From Parietaria judaica (taxonomy: Eukaryota > Streptophyta > Magnoliopsida > Rosales > Urticaceae), in contig OX940864.1 of the NCBI GenBank assembly GCA_954871525.1, forward strand, positions 5,264,001 to 5,328,000: a DNA stretch of 64,000 bases, written 5' to 3'. The notes below the pieces were generated by a model, which saw nothing but the letters and a program-made list of their open reading frames with translations, ran no database searches and had not been told where the DNA came from. The translations under genes and the position numbers were made by a program. This document shows, piece after piece, positions 46,635 through 60,200 of this stretch. The stretch's first letter is position 1. Every line of letters starts with the position of its first letter.

Positions 46635-47171
46635 AGCTCTCTCAGAACAGAGCTAACAAGAGAAGGAGAGAGAGGGAAGGGTTGGAATCTGGATCTGGTA
46701 ATACTAATGGGTTTGGAAGCTCAGATTCGAAGGTCTTCTTCTCTGAAAGTTGGCGTGAAATGGCGGGAGAAGACTTAAATTTTATGGGTTTTCAGGAAGA
46801 GCGCAAACTGCAATTTTAGCTGTTTTCACTTTTGTGTATGAAAAAAAAAATATAATGGTGGCAAATATACTCAAATAAATGTACCTTAGTACCTAATAAC
46901 CCAAAAAAAAAAATTAAAATCATTAATTAATGAAATTTAAAATTTCAGGTGAGCAACCCAGATAAGAGAATGTGAGCAACCGATCCAAACAAGGGCGCGA
47001 CGCTTCGGTAGAATCCGAACTCGATGCGGTGCAACGAAACAAAACAAGCAAACAAACAGACCCGAAAAAATTTGGAAAGAGTCAATGTCATATTTTACAA
47101 AAATAAAATATTTTAAAATCACCCATTGTTAATTATATAAAATCTGTCCACTTGAGGTTGTATCAAAAAAA

Positions 47172-48077
47172 TTGAAGAACTAGCTCAAGTTAACCAATTA
47201 TCTAAAACTATGTACTTTTGCCTCAATAGTTGGAAAACGTCAAATTACAAAAAAAAAATATGTCAACCACACAATTTATGTATTACATACAATATTATAA
47301 AATGAAATTACACCAAAAAAAGTCGATTAACTAGCTCAGTTAACCAATTTCTGAAACATATGTACTTTTGCCGCAATAATTGGACAATTCGGGAAAACGT
47401 CAAATTGCAAAACAAATTACGTCAAACTCACAGTTTCCTAATTAAATACATTGTAGAACAATGAAATTACATCAAAAATATAAAAAAAAATATAGCTCAA
47501 GTTCAACAATTTCTGAAAAATAAATACTTTTACCGCAATTATATAACAATTCCAACAAACACTAAAATCACCAAAAATCTGCAAAAAAATTAACAAAAAT
47601 CACAGAAACTATTATAATTCATCCATACTCCTTAATAAACCTAAAAAATCAAATTCAACAGTAACATTTTATTCAAAACCTAAAATGTACAATCAAAGTA
47701 TCATGAAACTCAAACTTGAACTTTCATTCAACCTAATAGCGTTACGTCAAAATATGTCATACTCAAACTTCAACTTACAAAAAAAATATGTCAAAATCAC
47801 AATTCAAAATTATATACAATGTTACGAAAATGACGTTACATACAAAAAAATAAAAAAAATAGCTCAATTTAACCCATTTCAAAAAAAAAATACTTTTGCC
47901 GGCAATAAGGTTAAAATTCGGGAAAAGGTCAAATTACAAAAAAAAAAATTATGTCAACCTCACATTTTTATAAGTTATATACAATGTTATAAAATGATTT
48001 TACATTAAAAAATTCTATTAACTAGCTCAACATAACCAATTTCTTAAAACCGATCCAACGGATATAATTAATTAACA
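47172..48077. repeat. AT-rich block of degenerate repeats (mirror)
   Basis: Mirror of 40440-41345. A few substitutions and one-base differences in A/T runs separate the arms. Confidence 0.6.
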
Positions 48078-48192
48078 AAATCGAAATACCTAAGCTTGGT
48101 CACCAAGCTACCAAATTCGAATCACTATTAGGGTTAAAATCAATTATCTTAATCCAACGGTTGACATTAAATCATAAGGAAATTGTACGAAA

Positions 48193-48293
48193 TACCCATT
48201 TTGTGTCAAACTTTTTAAAATACTACCCATTGTGTGTGTAAAAAACTACCCATAATGGGTAGTTTTTTAAAAGGTTTGCACAAAATAGGTTTT
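48193..48293. mobile_element. Foldback (MITE-like) element (mirror)
   Basis: Mirror of 40222-40324. Confidence 0.6.
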
Positions 48294-48378
48294 TTCTTAA
48301 TTAACCCTAAATCATAACCGATCCAATGGATTAAATTGATTTTAGGGATTTGCTAAAATACCAATACATTTAGTACTT

Positions 48379-48600
48379 ATGCCGCAAATATGGAATGACA
48401 AAAACATACCACTCGAATTAGCTAGGGTTTCCTATCATCTCAGTGTCTCAGCGAAAGTATGTGTAAGATCTTCTCAAAGAAACTGGTATGACTGGTTTGA
48501 CAAACCAATGGACCCAAATGTCAAGTTTGGAGCTAAAGCGGGTAGTAAAATTATTGATAAAGTCAGTTATCAACTTCTTGTGGGGAAACTCATATATCTA
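48379..48600 (+). pseudogene. Ty1/Copia pol relic (mirror copy)
   Basis: Mirror of 39915-40136 with the same frameshift and stop, so the relic was already degenerate before duplication. The junction with the 359-bp units lies at about 48600. Confidence 0.8.
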
Positions 48601-48623
48601 CTTGTAATTATTATACGGACATC

Positions 48624-50338
48624 AACACGTATCAATTTTGTGACGCGTCCTCAATTTTCATTGAAGGATCGTGCGAACCACTATCAAGAAACAGTAGCGG
48701 TCGAACAGATAGGCGTAGCGGTAAATGACGGAGTCCTTCTAGCGGTTGCTAGTGTTTCGGGTTTTTCCGAACATGTTTGTTGAATTGTTTACATCTACGC
48801 GTCCAACCCCCCGCGATTTGATACGCATAGGTTCATTTAATACGGGTCCGTGGTTATGAATAATTGTTTACCCAATTGAGTAGTTGGTGGTGCCCCTCGA
48901 GGACATTAAGATGGTTAACCAAACATGCGTGAAAGTTTCGAAGCAATAATTACGTTCTACTTGTAATTATTATACGGACATCAACACGTATCAATTTTGT
49001 GACGCGTCCTCAATTTTCGTTGAAGGATCGTGCAAACCGCTATCGGGAAACAGTAGCGGTCGAACATATAGGCGTTGCATTAAACGACGGAGTCCTTCTA
49101 GCGGTTGCTAGTGTTTCAGATTTTCCCAAAAATTTTAATTAAAATATTTACATCCACGCGTCCACCCCCCGCGATTTGATACGCATAAGTTTATTTAATA
49201 CGGGTTGGTGGTCATGAGTAATTGTTCACCCAATTGAGTAGTTGGTCGTGCTCCTCGAGGACATTAAGATGGTTAACCAAACATGCGTGAAGGTTTCGAA
49301 GCAATAATTACGTTCTAGTTGTAATTATTATACGGACATCAACACGTATCAATTTTGTGACGCGTCCTCAATTTTCGTTCAAAGGATCGTGCAAACCGCT
49401 ATCGGGAAACAGTAGCGGTCAAACAGGTAGGCGTAGTGGTAAACGACAGAGTCCTTCTAGCGGTTGCTAGTGTTTCGGATTTTCCCGAACATTTTAATTG
49501 AAATATTTACATCCACGCGTCCAACCCCCCGCGATTTGATATGCATAGGTTCATATAATACAAGTCGATGGTCATGGATAATTGTTCAACCAATTGAGTA
49601 GTTGGTGGTGCCCCTCGAGGACATTAAGATGGTTAACCAAACTTGCGTGAAGGTTTCGAAGCAATAATTATGTTCTACTTATAATTATTATAAGGACATC
49701 AACATGTATCAATTTTCGTTGAAGGATTGTGCAAACCGCTATCGGGAAACAGTAGCGGTCGAATAGATAGGTGTTGCGTTAAACGACAGAGTCCTTCTAG
49801 CGGTTGCTAGAGTTTCGGATTTTCCTGAACATTTTAATTGAAATATGATACGCATAGTAATTGTTCACCCAATTGGGTAGTTGGTGGTGCTCCTCGAGGA
49901 CATTAAGATGGTTAACCAGACATGCGTGAAGGTTTCGAAGCAATAATTATGTTCTACTTATAATTATTATAAGGACATCAACATGTATCAATTTTGTGAC
50001 GTGTCCTCAATTTTCGTTGAAGGATCGTGCAAACCGTTATCGGGAAACGGTAGCGGTCAAACAGATAGGAGTAGTGGTAAATGACGGAGTCCTTCTAGCG
50101 GTTGCTAGTGTGTCGGATTTTCCCAAACATTTTAATTGAAATATTTACATCCACGCGTCCAACCCCCCGCGATTTGATACGCATAGGTTCATATAATACG
50201 GGTCGGTGGTCATGAGTAATTGTTCACCCAATTGAGTAGTTGGTGGTGCCCCTCGAGGACATTAAGATGGTTAACCAAACATGCGCGAAGGTTTCGAAGC
50301 AATAATTACGTTCTACTTGTAATTATTATACGGACATC
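48624..50338. repeat. Five tandem units of ~359 bp (mirror)
   Basis: Mirror of 38177-39891 with the same short second unit, so the array size was fixed before the inverted duplication. Confidence 0.9.
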
Positions 50339-50340
50339 AC

Positions 50341-50993
50341 TGTTAAGGTCGGATTTGGTCAAATCCATCATCAACACAACTCGTGTCGTTTTGTCCATAA
50401 ACGACACAGGGGGAGGCGATGAAACTCATAACCCGAGGGAGACTATCCCCGAGGAGGAACATCCCCGAGGAAGAATACCCCCGAGAAGATTCATCCACGA
50501 GGAGACGCAGCCACGCGAGAGCAAGTTGCGATGAAGCATCCCATCACACCGGACGAGGAATTTCATCATGATGACGGTGCAGGGCCGAATGACTATTGAC
50601 GAGACGTGCATTTAATGAGGTCGACCTACTCACTCGATGAGAGCACCAGCGGCGAGGCTTGCAGGGCCGAATGACCACTGCCGGGATGCGCATTTAATGA
50701 GGCGCACCTACCCATAACGGCAGCCTCCTCGGAAGCGACATAAAGCAAGAATTGACCATGCTGCCCTCAAATCACACCGGAGAGTGAATGATTAAAAGGA
50801 AAAAGGCGGGAAGGATGCGAGGGAAAGGCATTGTAAACTCTATAAAAGGCAAGATAAGCCTCATTTGTAAAGGTTGGGAAAAAGAGGGAAGAAAGGCCCA
50901 AAAAAGAGGGAGAAAAGTCTGATAAAAGAAAAGGCTAAGGAAATAGAGAGAATTCGTGTTCGTGATCCTTCATCTGTCCAGCTATTCAACGGA
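50341..50993 (+). mobile_element. Inverted LTR fragment (mirror copy)
   Basis: Mirror of 37522-38174. It starts TGTTAAGGTCGG at 50341 directly after the last 359-bp tandem unit. Confidence 0.75.
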
Positions 50994-51786
50994 TCGCCCA
51001 CCAGAATGATTTCTGCAATCCCCGCTATGGATCTCCCGCATGACGTATTCGGCTTCCCTCTTGAGAAGACTTATTATATCCAATAAAATTATTTAAAAAC
51101 AAATAATGAGTTTTAGCCTTTTTTGCCTTTTTTTAAGGCTTAGTCTCGACTTCGAAAGCTATAACATTTGCCTCGAGTGTTTGATTTTTGTGCTCTACGT
51201 ATCGAATCCGACCGCGTGACTACTCATCAAAATCCTTTTTTCATACCCATTGAAATCCTTTTACATTAAAAATTGATTTTTAGGTTTGTCATCAATTGAA
51301 ATCCTTTGTTTTAAGTTAGATAGTTTTCTGGGTAAAGTTTTACATTTTTCCTCTTGAACTTAGACAGTTGGTGGTAAAAAGGGTATTTTGGGAATAAAAA
51401 AATAAGAGACAATTTGGGGACTAATTTTTCATATACATTAAATCGGTGAACAAAACGGGTAGAACTTGTATTTTGGGGCTTATTTATTCAAGTTTCCCTT
51501 GTGAAATGTATGTTTAATTGGGTAGTGTCTTGAATTGACTGGTCATTGAGGGAAAACGACAGGTTCCGGATTGCCCATTAAGCTAAGAACTAAGGCTGAT
51601 TGAAAGTTGAAACATGACAAGTCAGCTAACTTGTTTGACTTTGACTGCCACAATTTCGATAGGACATAGAAAGTCCTTTCTTTGTTGCAAAAGTACTCGT
51701 TGTACAAATTTTTGGGTCCTAATCTATTGGGCAAGTCTTAATTATGATCCATTCAAAAAAAAATTGGGTCCTAAATTTAGTCTTAA
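50994..51786. other. Unassigned spacer (mirror copy)
   Basis: Mirror of 36728-37521; no gene recognised. Confidence 0.5.
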
Positions 51787-52119
51787 CTAGTGGAAAGGTA
51801 CCGCGCTTCGCACGGTGACGATAAATATCGTTTATAATTTTTATGAAAAATATTTAATGAATATCCATTTTGTGACTAAATTACCTACATCAAATATAAT
51901 GAACATTTTTTTTTATTTCGTCGTATTAATATTGTTTATCAAATTTTTAGATCTGCAATAAACTTGTATATCACGTCTTCATTGGAAAAATATATATGCT
52001 ACCGTATATCACAAATCTAAAAGATAAACATAACACCTCTAATCAAAAACCAAATTTTAATAAAAATCTCATTTCGTTTATATAATCACATTGTATAATC
52101 AATCAAGAGGAATAATATA
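51787..52119 (-). mobile_element. Candidate non-autonomous Helitron (mirror copy)
   Basis: Mirror of 36395-36727. The CTAG terminus lies at 51787-51790 on the minus strand, with the hairpin at about 51798-51814. Confidence 0.5.
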
Positions 52120-52124
52120 ATTAC

Positions 52125-53132
52125 TGTAGAGGGGGATTTTCACCACCCTTTTCCAGTCACAAAGACAATCATCAAATAATAAATAAATAACAACAAATGA
52201 TGAATATCTCTGTTTTATTATAATTTCCTAAATGAGCTCGGTTTTCTTCCGTTGAATAGCTGGACAGATGAAGGATCATGAGCCTCCGATTTCTCTCTTT
52301 CCTTGGCCTTTTTCTATTACAAGATTTCTTTCTCCCTTTTTCGGGTCCTTTTTCCTCTATTTTTTCGAACCCTTTCGAATGAGGCTTCTCTTGCCTTTTA
52401 TAGAGTTTACAATTTACATTATGCCCCCTAGCATTTTTCCCGCCTTTTCCCTTTTTAATCATTCGCTTTCCAGAGTGATTCGATGGGAGGCATGGCGGAT
52501 TTCTGCTTTACGTCGCCTCCGAGCAGACTGTCATTTTGGGTAGGTGAGCTTCATTATATGCACGTCCCTTCAGCCGTCATCGGGCCTTGCAAGCCCTGGC
52601 GCTGACGCCTTTTATCGAGTGGTAGGTGAGCTTCATTAAATGCACATCCCTTCGGCTGTCATCGGGCTCTGCATAATCATCATGACGAAATTCCTCGTCG
52701 AGCGTGATGGGACACTTCTTCACAACTTGCTTTTGTGTGGCTATACTTCCTCGTGATCAAACCTCCTCGGGGATGATCCTCCTCGGGAATAATCCCATTC
52801 ACGGTAGGGCATCCTCGGAGACTATCCTCGTCGGAGATAATTCCCTCGGGCGATGAGCTTCCTTGAGATTATCCTCGTCGGGGATAATCCCCCTCGGGGT
52901 TGAACTTCCGCGGAGATTATCTTCGTCGGGGATAATCCTCCTCGGGGTTGAACTTCCTCGGGGATCGTCCTCGTCGGGGATAATACCCCTCGAGGTTGAA
53001 CTTCCTCGGGGATCGTCCTCGTCGGGGATAATCCCCCTCGAGGTTGAACTTCCCCGCCCCCTTACATGTCATTTGTGGGCAAAACGACACGAGTTATGTT
53101 GAGGATGGATTTGACCAAATCCGACCTTAACA
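52125..53132 (-). mobile_element. Solo LTR with 5-bp target-site duplication (right arm)
   Basis: Mirror copy of 35381-36389, with flanks attac at 52120-52124 and 53133-53137. Because the insertion and its target duplication are present at the same position in both arms, the LTR inserted and was reduced to a solo form before the palindrome arose. Confidence 0.85.
52765..53052 (-). repeat. 48-bp minisatellite inside the solo LTR (mirror)
   Basis: Mirror of 35461-35748, with the same six units. Confidence 0.9.
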
Positions 53133-53199
53133 ATTACATAATCCAGACAAATAATGTTAAATAAGAATGTGGTGAAAGAAAATGTGAATCAAGGTCTAT

Positions 53200-53240
53200 A
53201 CATATATGCATATATATATATATATATGTGTGTGTGTGTC
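53200..53240. repeat. TA/TG microsatellite (mirror copy)
   Basis: Mirror of 35265-35312, shorter by about eight bases. This accounts for the shift in paired-coordinate sum on either side. Confidence 0.9.
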
Positions 53241-53276
53241 CATTGCACTTGAATGATTTACCATCCTTGTTGAGAA

Positions 53277-53307
53277 TTTAGGTCGTAAACATTGTTTACG
53301 ACCTAAA
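53277..53307. repeat. Hairpin at the right array/island junction
   Basis: Mirror of the hairpin at 35198-35228, with the same 14-bp stem and an att loop. It marks the first base of the right satellite array. Confidence 0.9.
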
Positions 53308-53413
53308 ATTTCGAACCAATTGAAAAAATAATGATTTTAGGGCTTCTACATTGGAATTTGAATATAACAAGAGTTCTCATGCAAAAAAAATGCAAGGATT
53401 AAATTGTTGACAA

Positions 53414-53455
53414 GAAATGCCATAGGAAATGCTATAGCATTTCCTATAGCATTTC
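53414..53455. repeat. Example of the 42-bp dyad-symmetric core in each monomer
   Basis: From gaaatgc to gcatttc this 42-bp stretch is self-complementary with one mismatched pair. A left-array example is 6719-6760. Nearly every monomer has this core or a shortened form (gctagc in place of gctatagc). Most mismatches come from the two alternative outer arms (gcatttcctatgg and gcatttcctatag). Confidence 0.9.
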
Positions 53456-55066
53456 TTTATTTTACATTTTTTACAACCTTAAATTTTGAACCAATTGAAA
53501 AAATAATGATTTTAGGGCTTATACATTGGAATTTGAATATAACAAGAGTTCTCATGCAAAAATATGCAAGGATTAAATTGTTGACGAGAAATGCCATAGG
53601 AAATGCTATAGCATTTCCTATAGCATTTCTTTATTTTACATATTTTACAACCTTAAATTTCGAACCAATTGAAAAAATAATGATTTTAAAGCTTATACAT
53701 TGGAATTTGAATATAACAAGAGTTATCATGCAAAAATATGCAAGGATTAAATTGTTGACGAGAAATGCCATAGGAAATGCTATAGCATTTCCTATAGCAT
53801 TTCTTTATTTTACATTTTTTACAACCTTAAATTTCGAAACAATTGAAAAAATAATGATTTTAAAGCTTATACCTTGGAATTTAAATATAACAAAAGTTCT
53901 CATGCAAAAATATGCAAGGATTAAATTGGTTGACGAGAAATGCCATAGGAAATGCTAGCATTTCCTATGGCATTTCTTTATTTTACATTTTTTACAACCT
54001 TAAATTTCGAACCAATTGAAAAAATAATGATTTTAGGGATTATACATTGGATATTTAATATTACAAGCGTTCTCATGCAAAAATATGCAAGGATTAAATT
54101 GTTGACGTTAAATTCCATAGGAAATACTATAGCATTTCCTATAGCATTTCTATATTTTACATTGTTTACAACCTTAAATTTTGAACCAATTGAAAAAATA
54201 ATGATTTTAGGGATTATACATTGGAATTGAATATAACAAGAGTTCTCATGCAAAAATATGCAAGGATTAAGTTGTTGACGAGAAATGCCATAGGAAATGC
54301 TACAGCATTTCTATATTTTACATTTTTTACAACCTTAAATTTCGAACCAATTGAAAAAATAATGATTTTAAGGCTTATACATTGGAATTTGAATATAACA
54401 AGAGTTCTCATGCAAAAATATGCAAGGATTAAATTGTTGACGAGAAATGCCATAGGAAATGCTATAGCATATCCTATAGCATTTCTTTATTTTACATTTT
54501 TTACAACCTTAAATTTCGAACCAATTGAAAAAATAATGATTTTAGGGCTTATACATTGAAATTTTAATATTTACAAGCGTTCTCATGCAAAAATATGCAA
54601 GGATTAGATTGTTGACGTTAAATTCCATAAGAAATGCTATAGCATTTCCTATAGCATTTCTTTATTTTACATTTTTTACAACCTTAAATTTTGAACCAAT
54701 TGAAAAAATAATGATTTTAGGGCTTTTACATTGGAAATTTAATATAACAAGAGTTCTCATGCAAAAATATGCAAGGATTAAATTGTTGACGAGAAATGCC
54801 ATAGGAAATGCTATAGAATTTCTTTATTTTACATTTTTTACAACCTTAAATTTCGAACCATTTGAAAAACTAATGATTTTAGGGCTTATACATTGGAATT
54901 AGATTATAACAAGAGTTCTCATGCAAAAATATGGAAGGATTAAATTGTTGACGAGAAATGCCATAGGAAAAGCTGTAGCATTTCCTATAGCATTTCTTTA
55001 TTTGACATTTTTTACAACCTTAAATTTCGAACCAATTGAAAAAATAATGATTTTAGGGATTATACA

Positions 55067-57273
55067 TTGGAATTGAATATAACAAGAGTTCTCATGCAAA
55101 AATATGCAAGGATTAAGTTGTTGACGAGAAATGCCATAGGAAATGCTATAGCATTTCCTATAGCATTTCTATATTTTACATTTTTTACAACCTTAAATTT
55201 CGAACCAATTGAAAAAATAAAGATTTTAAAGCTTATACATTGGAATTTGAATATAACAAGAGTTCTCATGCAAAAATATGCAAGGATTAAATTGTTGACG
55301 AGAAATGCCATTGGAAATGCTAGCATTTCCTATAGCATTTCTTTATTTTACATTTTTTACAACCTTAAATTTCGAACCAATTGCAAAAAATAATGATTTT
55401 AGGGATTATACATTGGATATTTAATATTACAAGCGTTCTCGTGCAAAAATATGCAAGGATTAAATTGTTGACGTTAAATTCCATAGGAAATGCTATAGCA
55501 TTTCCTATAGCATTTCTATATTTTACATTCTTTACGACCTAAAAGTCGAACCAATTGAAAAAATAATGATTTTAGGGCTTATATATTGGAATTTGAATAT
55601 AACAAGAGTTCTCATTCAAAAATATGCAAGGATTAAATTGTTGACGAGAAATGCCATAGGAAATGCTATAGCATTTCCTATAGCATTTCTTTATTTTACA
55701 TTTTTTACAACCTTAAATATCGAACCAATTGAAAAAATAATGATTTTAAGGCTTATACATTGGAATTTGAATATAACAAGAGTTCTCATGCAAAAATATG
55801 CAACGATTAAATTGTTGACGAGAAATGCCATAGGAAAAGCTGTAGCATTTCCTATAGCATTTCTTTATTTGACATTTTTTACAACCTTAAATTTCGAACC
55901 AATTGAAAAAATAATGATTTTAGGGATTATACATTGGAATTGAATATAACAAGAGTTCTCATGCAAAAATATGCAAGGATTAAGTTGTTGACGAGAAATG
56001 CCATAGGAAATGCTATAGCATTTCCTATAGCATTTCTATATTTTACATTTTTTACAACCTTAAATTTCGAACCAATTGAAAAAATAAAGATTTTAAAGCT
56101 TATACATTGGAATTTGAATATAACAAGAGTTCTCATGCAAAAATATGCAAGGATTAAATTGTTGACGAGAAATGCCATTGGAAATGCTATAGCATTTCCT
56201 ATAGCATTTCTTTATTTTACATTTTTTACAACCTTAAATTTCGAACCAATTGCAAAAATAATGATTTTAGGGATTATACATTGGATATTTAATATTACAA
56301 GCGTTCTCGTGCAAAAATATGCAAGGATTAAATTGTTGACGTTAAATTCCATAGGAAATGCTATAGCATTTCCTATAGCATTTCTATATTTTACATTCTT
56401 TACGACCTAAAAGTCGAACCAATTGAAAAAATAATGATTTTAGGGATTATATATTGGAATTTGAATATAACAAGAGTTCTCATTCAAAAATATGCAAGGA
56501 TTAAATTGTTGACGAGAAATGCCATAGGAAATGCTATAGCATTTCCTATAGCATTTCTTTATTTTACATTTTTTACAACCTTAAATATCGAACCAATTGA
56601 AAAAATAATGATTTTAAGGCTTATACATTGGAATTTGAATATAACAAGAGTTCTCATGCAAAAATATGCAACGATTAAATTGTTGACGAGAAATGCCATA
56701 GGAAAAGCTGTAGCATTTCCTATAGCATTTCTTTATTTGACATTTTTTACAACCTTAAATTTCGAACCAATTGAAAAAATAATGATTTTAGGGATTATAC
56801 ATTGGAATTGAATATAACAAGAGTTCTCATGCAAAAATATGCAAGGATTAAGTTGTTGACGAGAAATGCCATAGGAAATGCTATAGCATTTCCTATAGCA
56901 TTTCTATATTTTACATTTTTTACAACCTTAAATTTCGAACCAATTGAAAAAATAAAGATTTTAAAGCTTATACATTGGAATTTGAATATAACAAGAGTTC
57001 TCATGCAAAAATATGCAAGGATTAAATTGTTGACGAGAAATGCCATAGGAAATGCTATTTCCTATAGCATTTCTTTATTTTACATTTTTTACAACCTTAA
57101 ATTTCGAACCAATTGCAAAAATAATGATTTTAGGGATTATACATTGGATATTTAATATTACAAGCGTTCTCGTGCAAAAATATGCAAGGATTAAATTGTT
57201 GACGTTAAATTCCATAGGAAATGCTATAGCATTTCCTATAGCATTTCTATATTTTACATTCTTTACGACCTAA
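55067..57273 (+). repeat. 868-bp five-monomer HOR, three copies in right arm
   Basis: Copies begin near 55067, 55934 and 56802. The third carries a private 5-bp loss in the core near 57056. The left-arm counterpart (31690-33426) has two copies. The expansion or loss therefore happened after the inverted duplication. Confidence 0.85.
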
Positions 57274-60200
57274 AAGTCGAACCAATTGAAAAAATAATGA
57301 TTTTAGGGCTTATATATTGGAATTTGAATATAACAAGAGTTCTCATTCAAAAATATGCAAGGATTAAATTGTTGACGAGAAATGCCATAGGAAATGCTAT
57401 AGCATTTCCTATAGCATTTCTTTATTTTACATTTTTTACAACCTTAAATTTCGAACCAATTGAAAAAATAATGATTTTAAGGCTTATACATTGGAATTTG
57501 AATATAACAAGAGTTCTCATGCAAAAATATGCAACGATTAAATTGTTGACGAGAAATGCCATAGGAAATGCTATAGCATTACCTATTGCATTTCTTTATT
57601 TTACATTTTTTACAACCTTAAATTTCGAACCAATTGAAAAAATAATGATTTTAGGGCTTATACATTGGAATTTTAATATAACAAGACTTCTCATGCAAAA
57701 ATATGCAAGGATTAAATTGTTGACGAGAAATGCCATAGGAAATGCTATAGAATTTCCTATAGAATTTCTTTATTTTACATTTTTTACAACCTTAAATTTC
57801 AAACAATTTGAAAAACTAATGATTTAAGGGCTTATACATTGGAATTTTAATATAACAAGAGTTCTCATGCAAAAATATGCAAGGAATAAATTGTTGACGA
57901 GAAATGCCATAGGAAATGCTATAGAATTTCCTATAGAATTTCTTTATTTTACATTTTCTACAACCTTAAATTTTGACCCAATTGAAAAAATAATGATTTA
58001 AGGGCTTATACATTGGAATTTGAATATAACAAGAGTTCTCATGCAAAAATATGCAAGGATTAAATTGTTGACGAGAAATGCCATAGGAAATGCTATAGCA
58101 TTTCCTATAGCATTTGTTTGTTTTACATTGTTTACGACCTAAAAGTCGAACCAATTGAAAAAATAATGATTTTAGGGCTTATACATTGGAATTTTAATAT
58201 AACAAGAGTTCTCATGCAAAAATATGCACGGATTAAATTGTTGACGAGAAATGCCATAGGAAATGCTATAGAATTTCCTATAGAATTTCTTTATTTTACG
58301 TTTTTTCTAACCTTAAATTTCGAACCAATTGAAAAAATAATGATTTTAGGGCTTATACATTGGAATTTAAATATAACAAGAGTTCTCATGCAAAAATATG
58401 CAAGGATTAAATTGTTGACGAGAAGTTCCATAGGAAATGCTATAGCATTTCCTATAGCATATATTTATTTGACATTTTTTACAACCTAAAATTTCGAACC
58501 AATTGAAAAAATAATGTATTTAGGGCTTAACATTGGAATTTGAATATAATAAGAGTTCTTATGCAAAAATATGCAAGGATTAAATTGTTGACGAGAAATG
58601 CCATAGGAAATGCTATAGCATTTCCTATAGCATTTCTTTATTTTACATTTTTTACAACCTTAAGTTTTGAACCAATTGAAAAAATAATGATTTTAAAGCT
58701 TATACATTGGAATTTGAATATAACAAGAGTTCTCATGCAAAAATATGCAAGGATTAAATTGTTGACGAGAAATGCCATAGGAAAATATAGCATTTCCTAT
58801 AGCATTTCTTTATTTTACATTGTTTACGACCTAAAATTTCGAACCAATTGAAAAAATAAAATTTTAGTGCTTATACATTGGAATTTGAATATAACAAGAG
58901 TTCTCATGCAAAAATATGCAAGGATTAAATTGTTGACGAGAAATGCCCTAGGATATACTATAGCATTTCCTAGAGCATTTCTTTATTTTACATTTTTTAC
59001 AACCTTAAATTTCGAACCAATTGAAAGAAAATGATTTTAGGGCTTATACATTGAAATTTTAAAATTACAAGCCTTCTCATGCAAAAATATGCAAGGATTA
59101 AATTGTTGACGTTAAATTCCATAGGAAATGCTATAGCATTTCCTATAGCATTTCTTTATTTTACATTGTTTACGACCTAAAAGTCGAACCAATTGAAAAA
59201 ATAATGATTTTAGGGCTTATACATTGGAATTTGAATATAACAAGAGTTCTCATGGAAAAATATGCAAGGATTAAATTGTTGACGAGAAATGCCATACGAA
59301 ATGCTATAGCATTTCCTATAGCATTTCTTTATTTTACATTTTTTATAACCTTAAATTTCGAACCAATTGAAAAAATAATTATTTTAGGGCTTATACATTG
59401 GAATTTTAATATTACAAGCGTTCTCATGCAAAAATATGCAAGGATTAAATTGTTGACGAGAAATGCCATAGGAAATGCTATAGCATTTCCTATAGCATTT
59501 CTTTATTTTACATTGTTTACGACCTAAAATTTTGAACCAATTGAAAAAATAATATTTTAGGGCTTATACATTGGAATTTGAATATAACAAGAGTTCTCAT
59601 GCAAAAATATGCAAGGATTAACTTGTTGATGAGAAATGCCATAGGAAATACTAGCATTTCATATAGCATTTCTTTATTTTACAATTTTTACAACCTTAAA
59701 TTTTTAACCAATTGAAAAAATAATGATTTTAGGGCTTATACATTGGAATTTGAATATAACAAGAGTTCTCATGCAAAAATATGCAAGGATTACATTGTTG
59801 ACGAGAAATGCCATAGGAAATGCTAGCATTTCCTATAGCATTTCTTTATTTAACATTTTTTACAACCTTAAATTTCGAACCAATTGAAAAAATAATTATT
59901 TTATGGCTTATACATTGGAATTTTAATATTACAAGTGTTCTCATGCAAAATTATGCAAGGATTAAATTGTTGACGAGAAATTCCATACGAAATGATATAG
60001 CATTTCCTATAGCATTTCTTTATTTTACATTTTTTACAACCTTAAATTTTGATCCAATTGAATAAATAATGATTTTAGGGCTTATACATTGGAATTTGAA
60101 TATAACAAGAGTTCTCATGCAAAAATATGCAAGGATTAAATTGTTGACGAGAAATGCCATAGGAAATGCTATAGCATTTCCTATAGCATTTCATTATTTT

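Noticed and set aside
52863..53102. 79-codon repetitive ORF in the LTR as a repeat protein
   Set aside because: It is the 48-bp minisatellite read in frame (16 codons per unit), inside a solo LTR.
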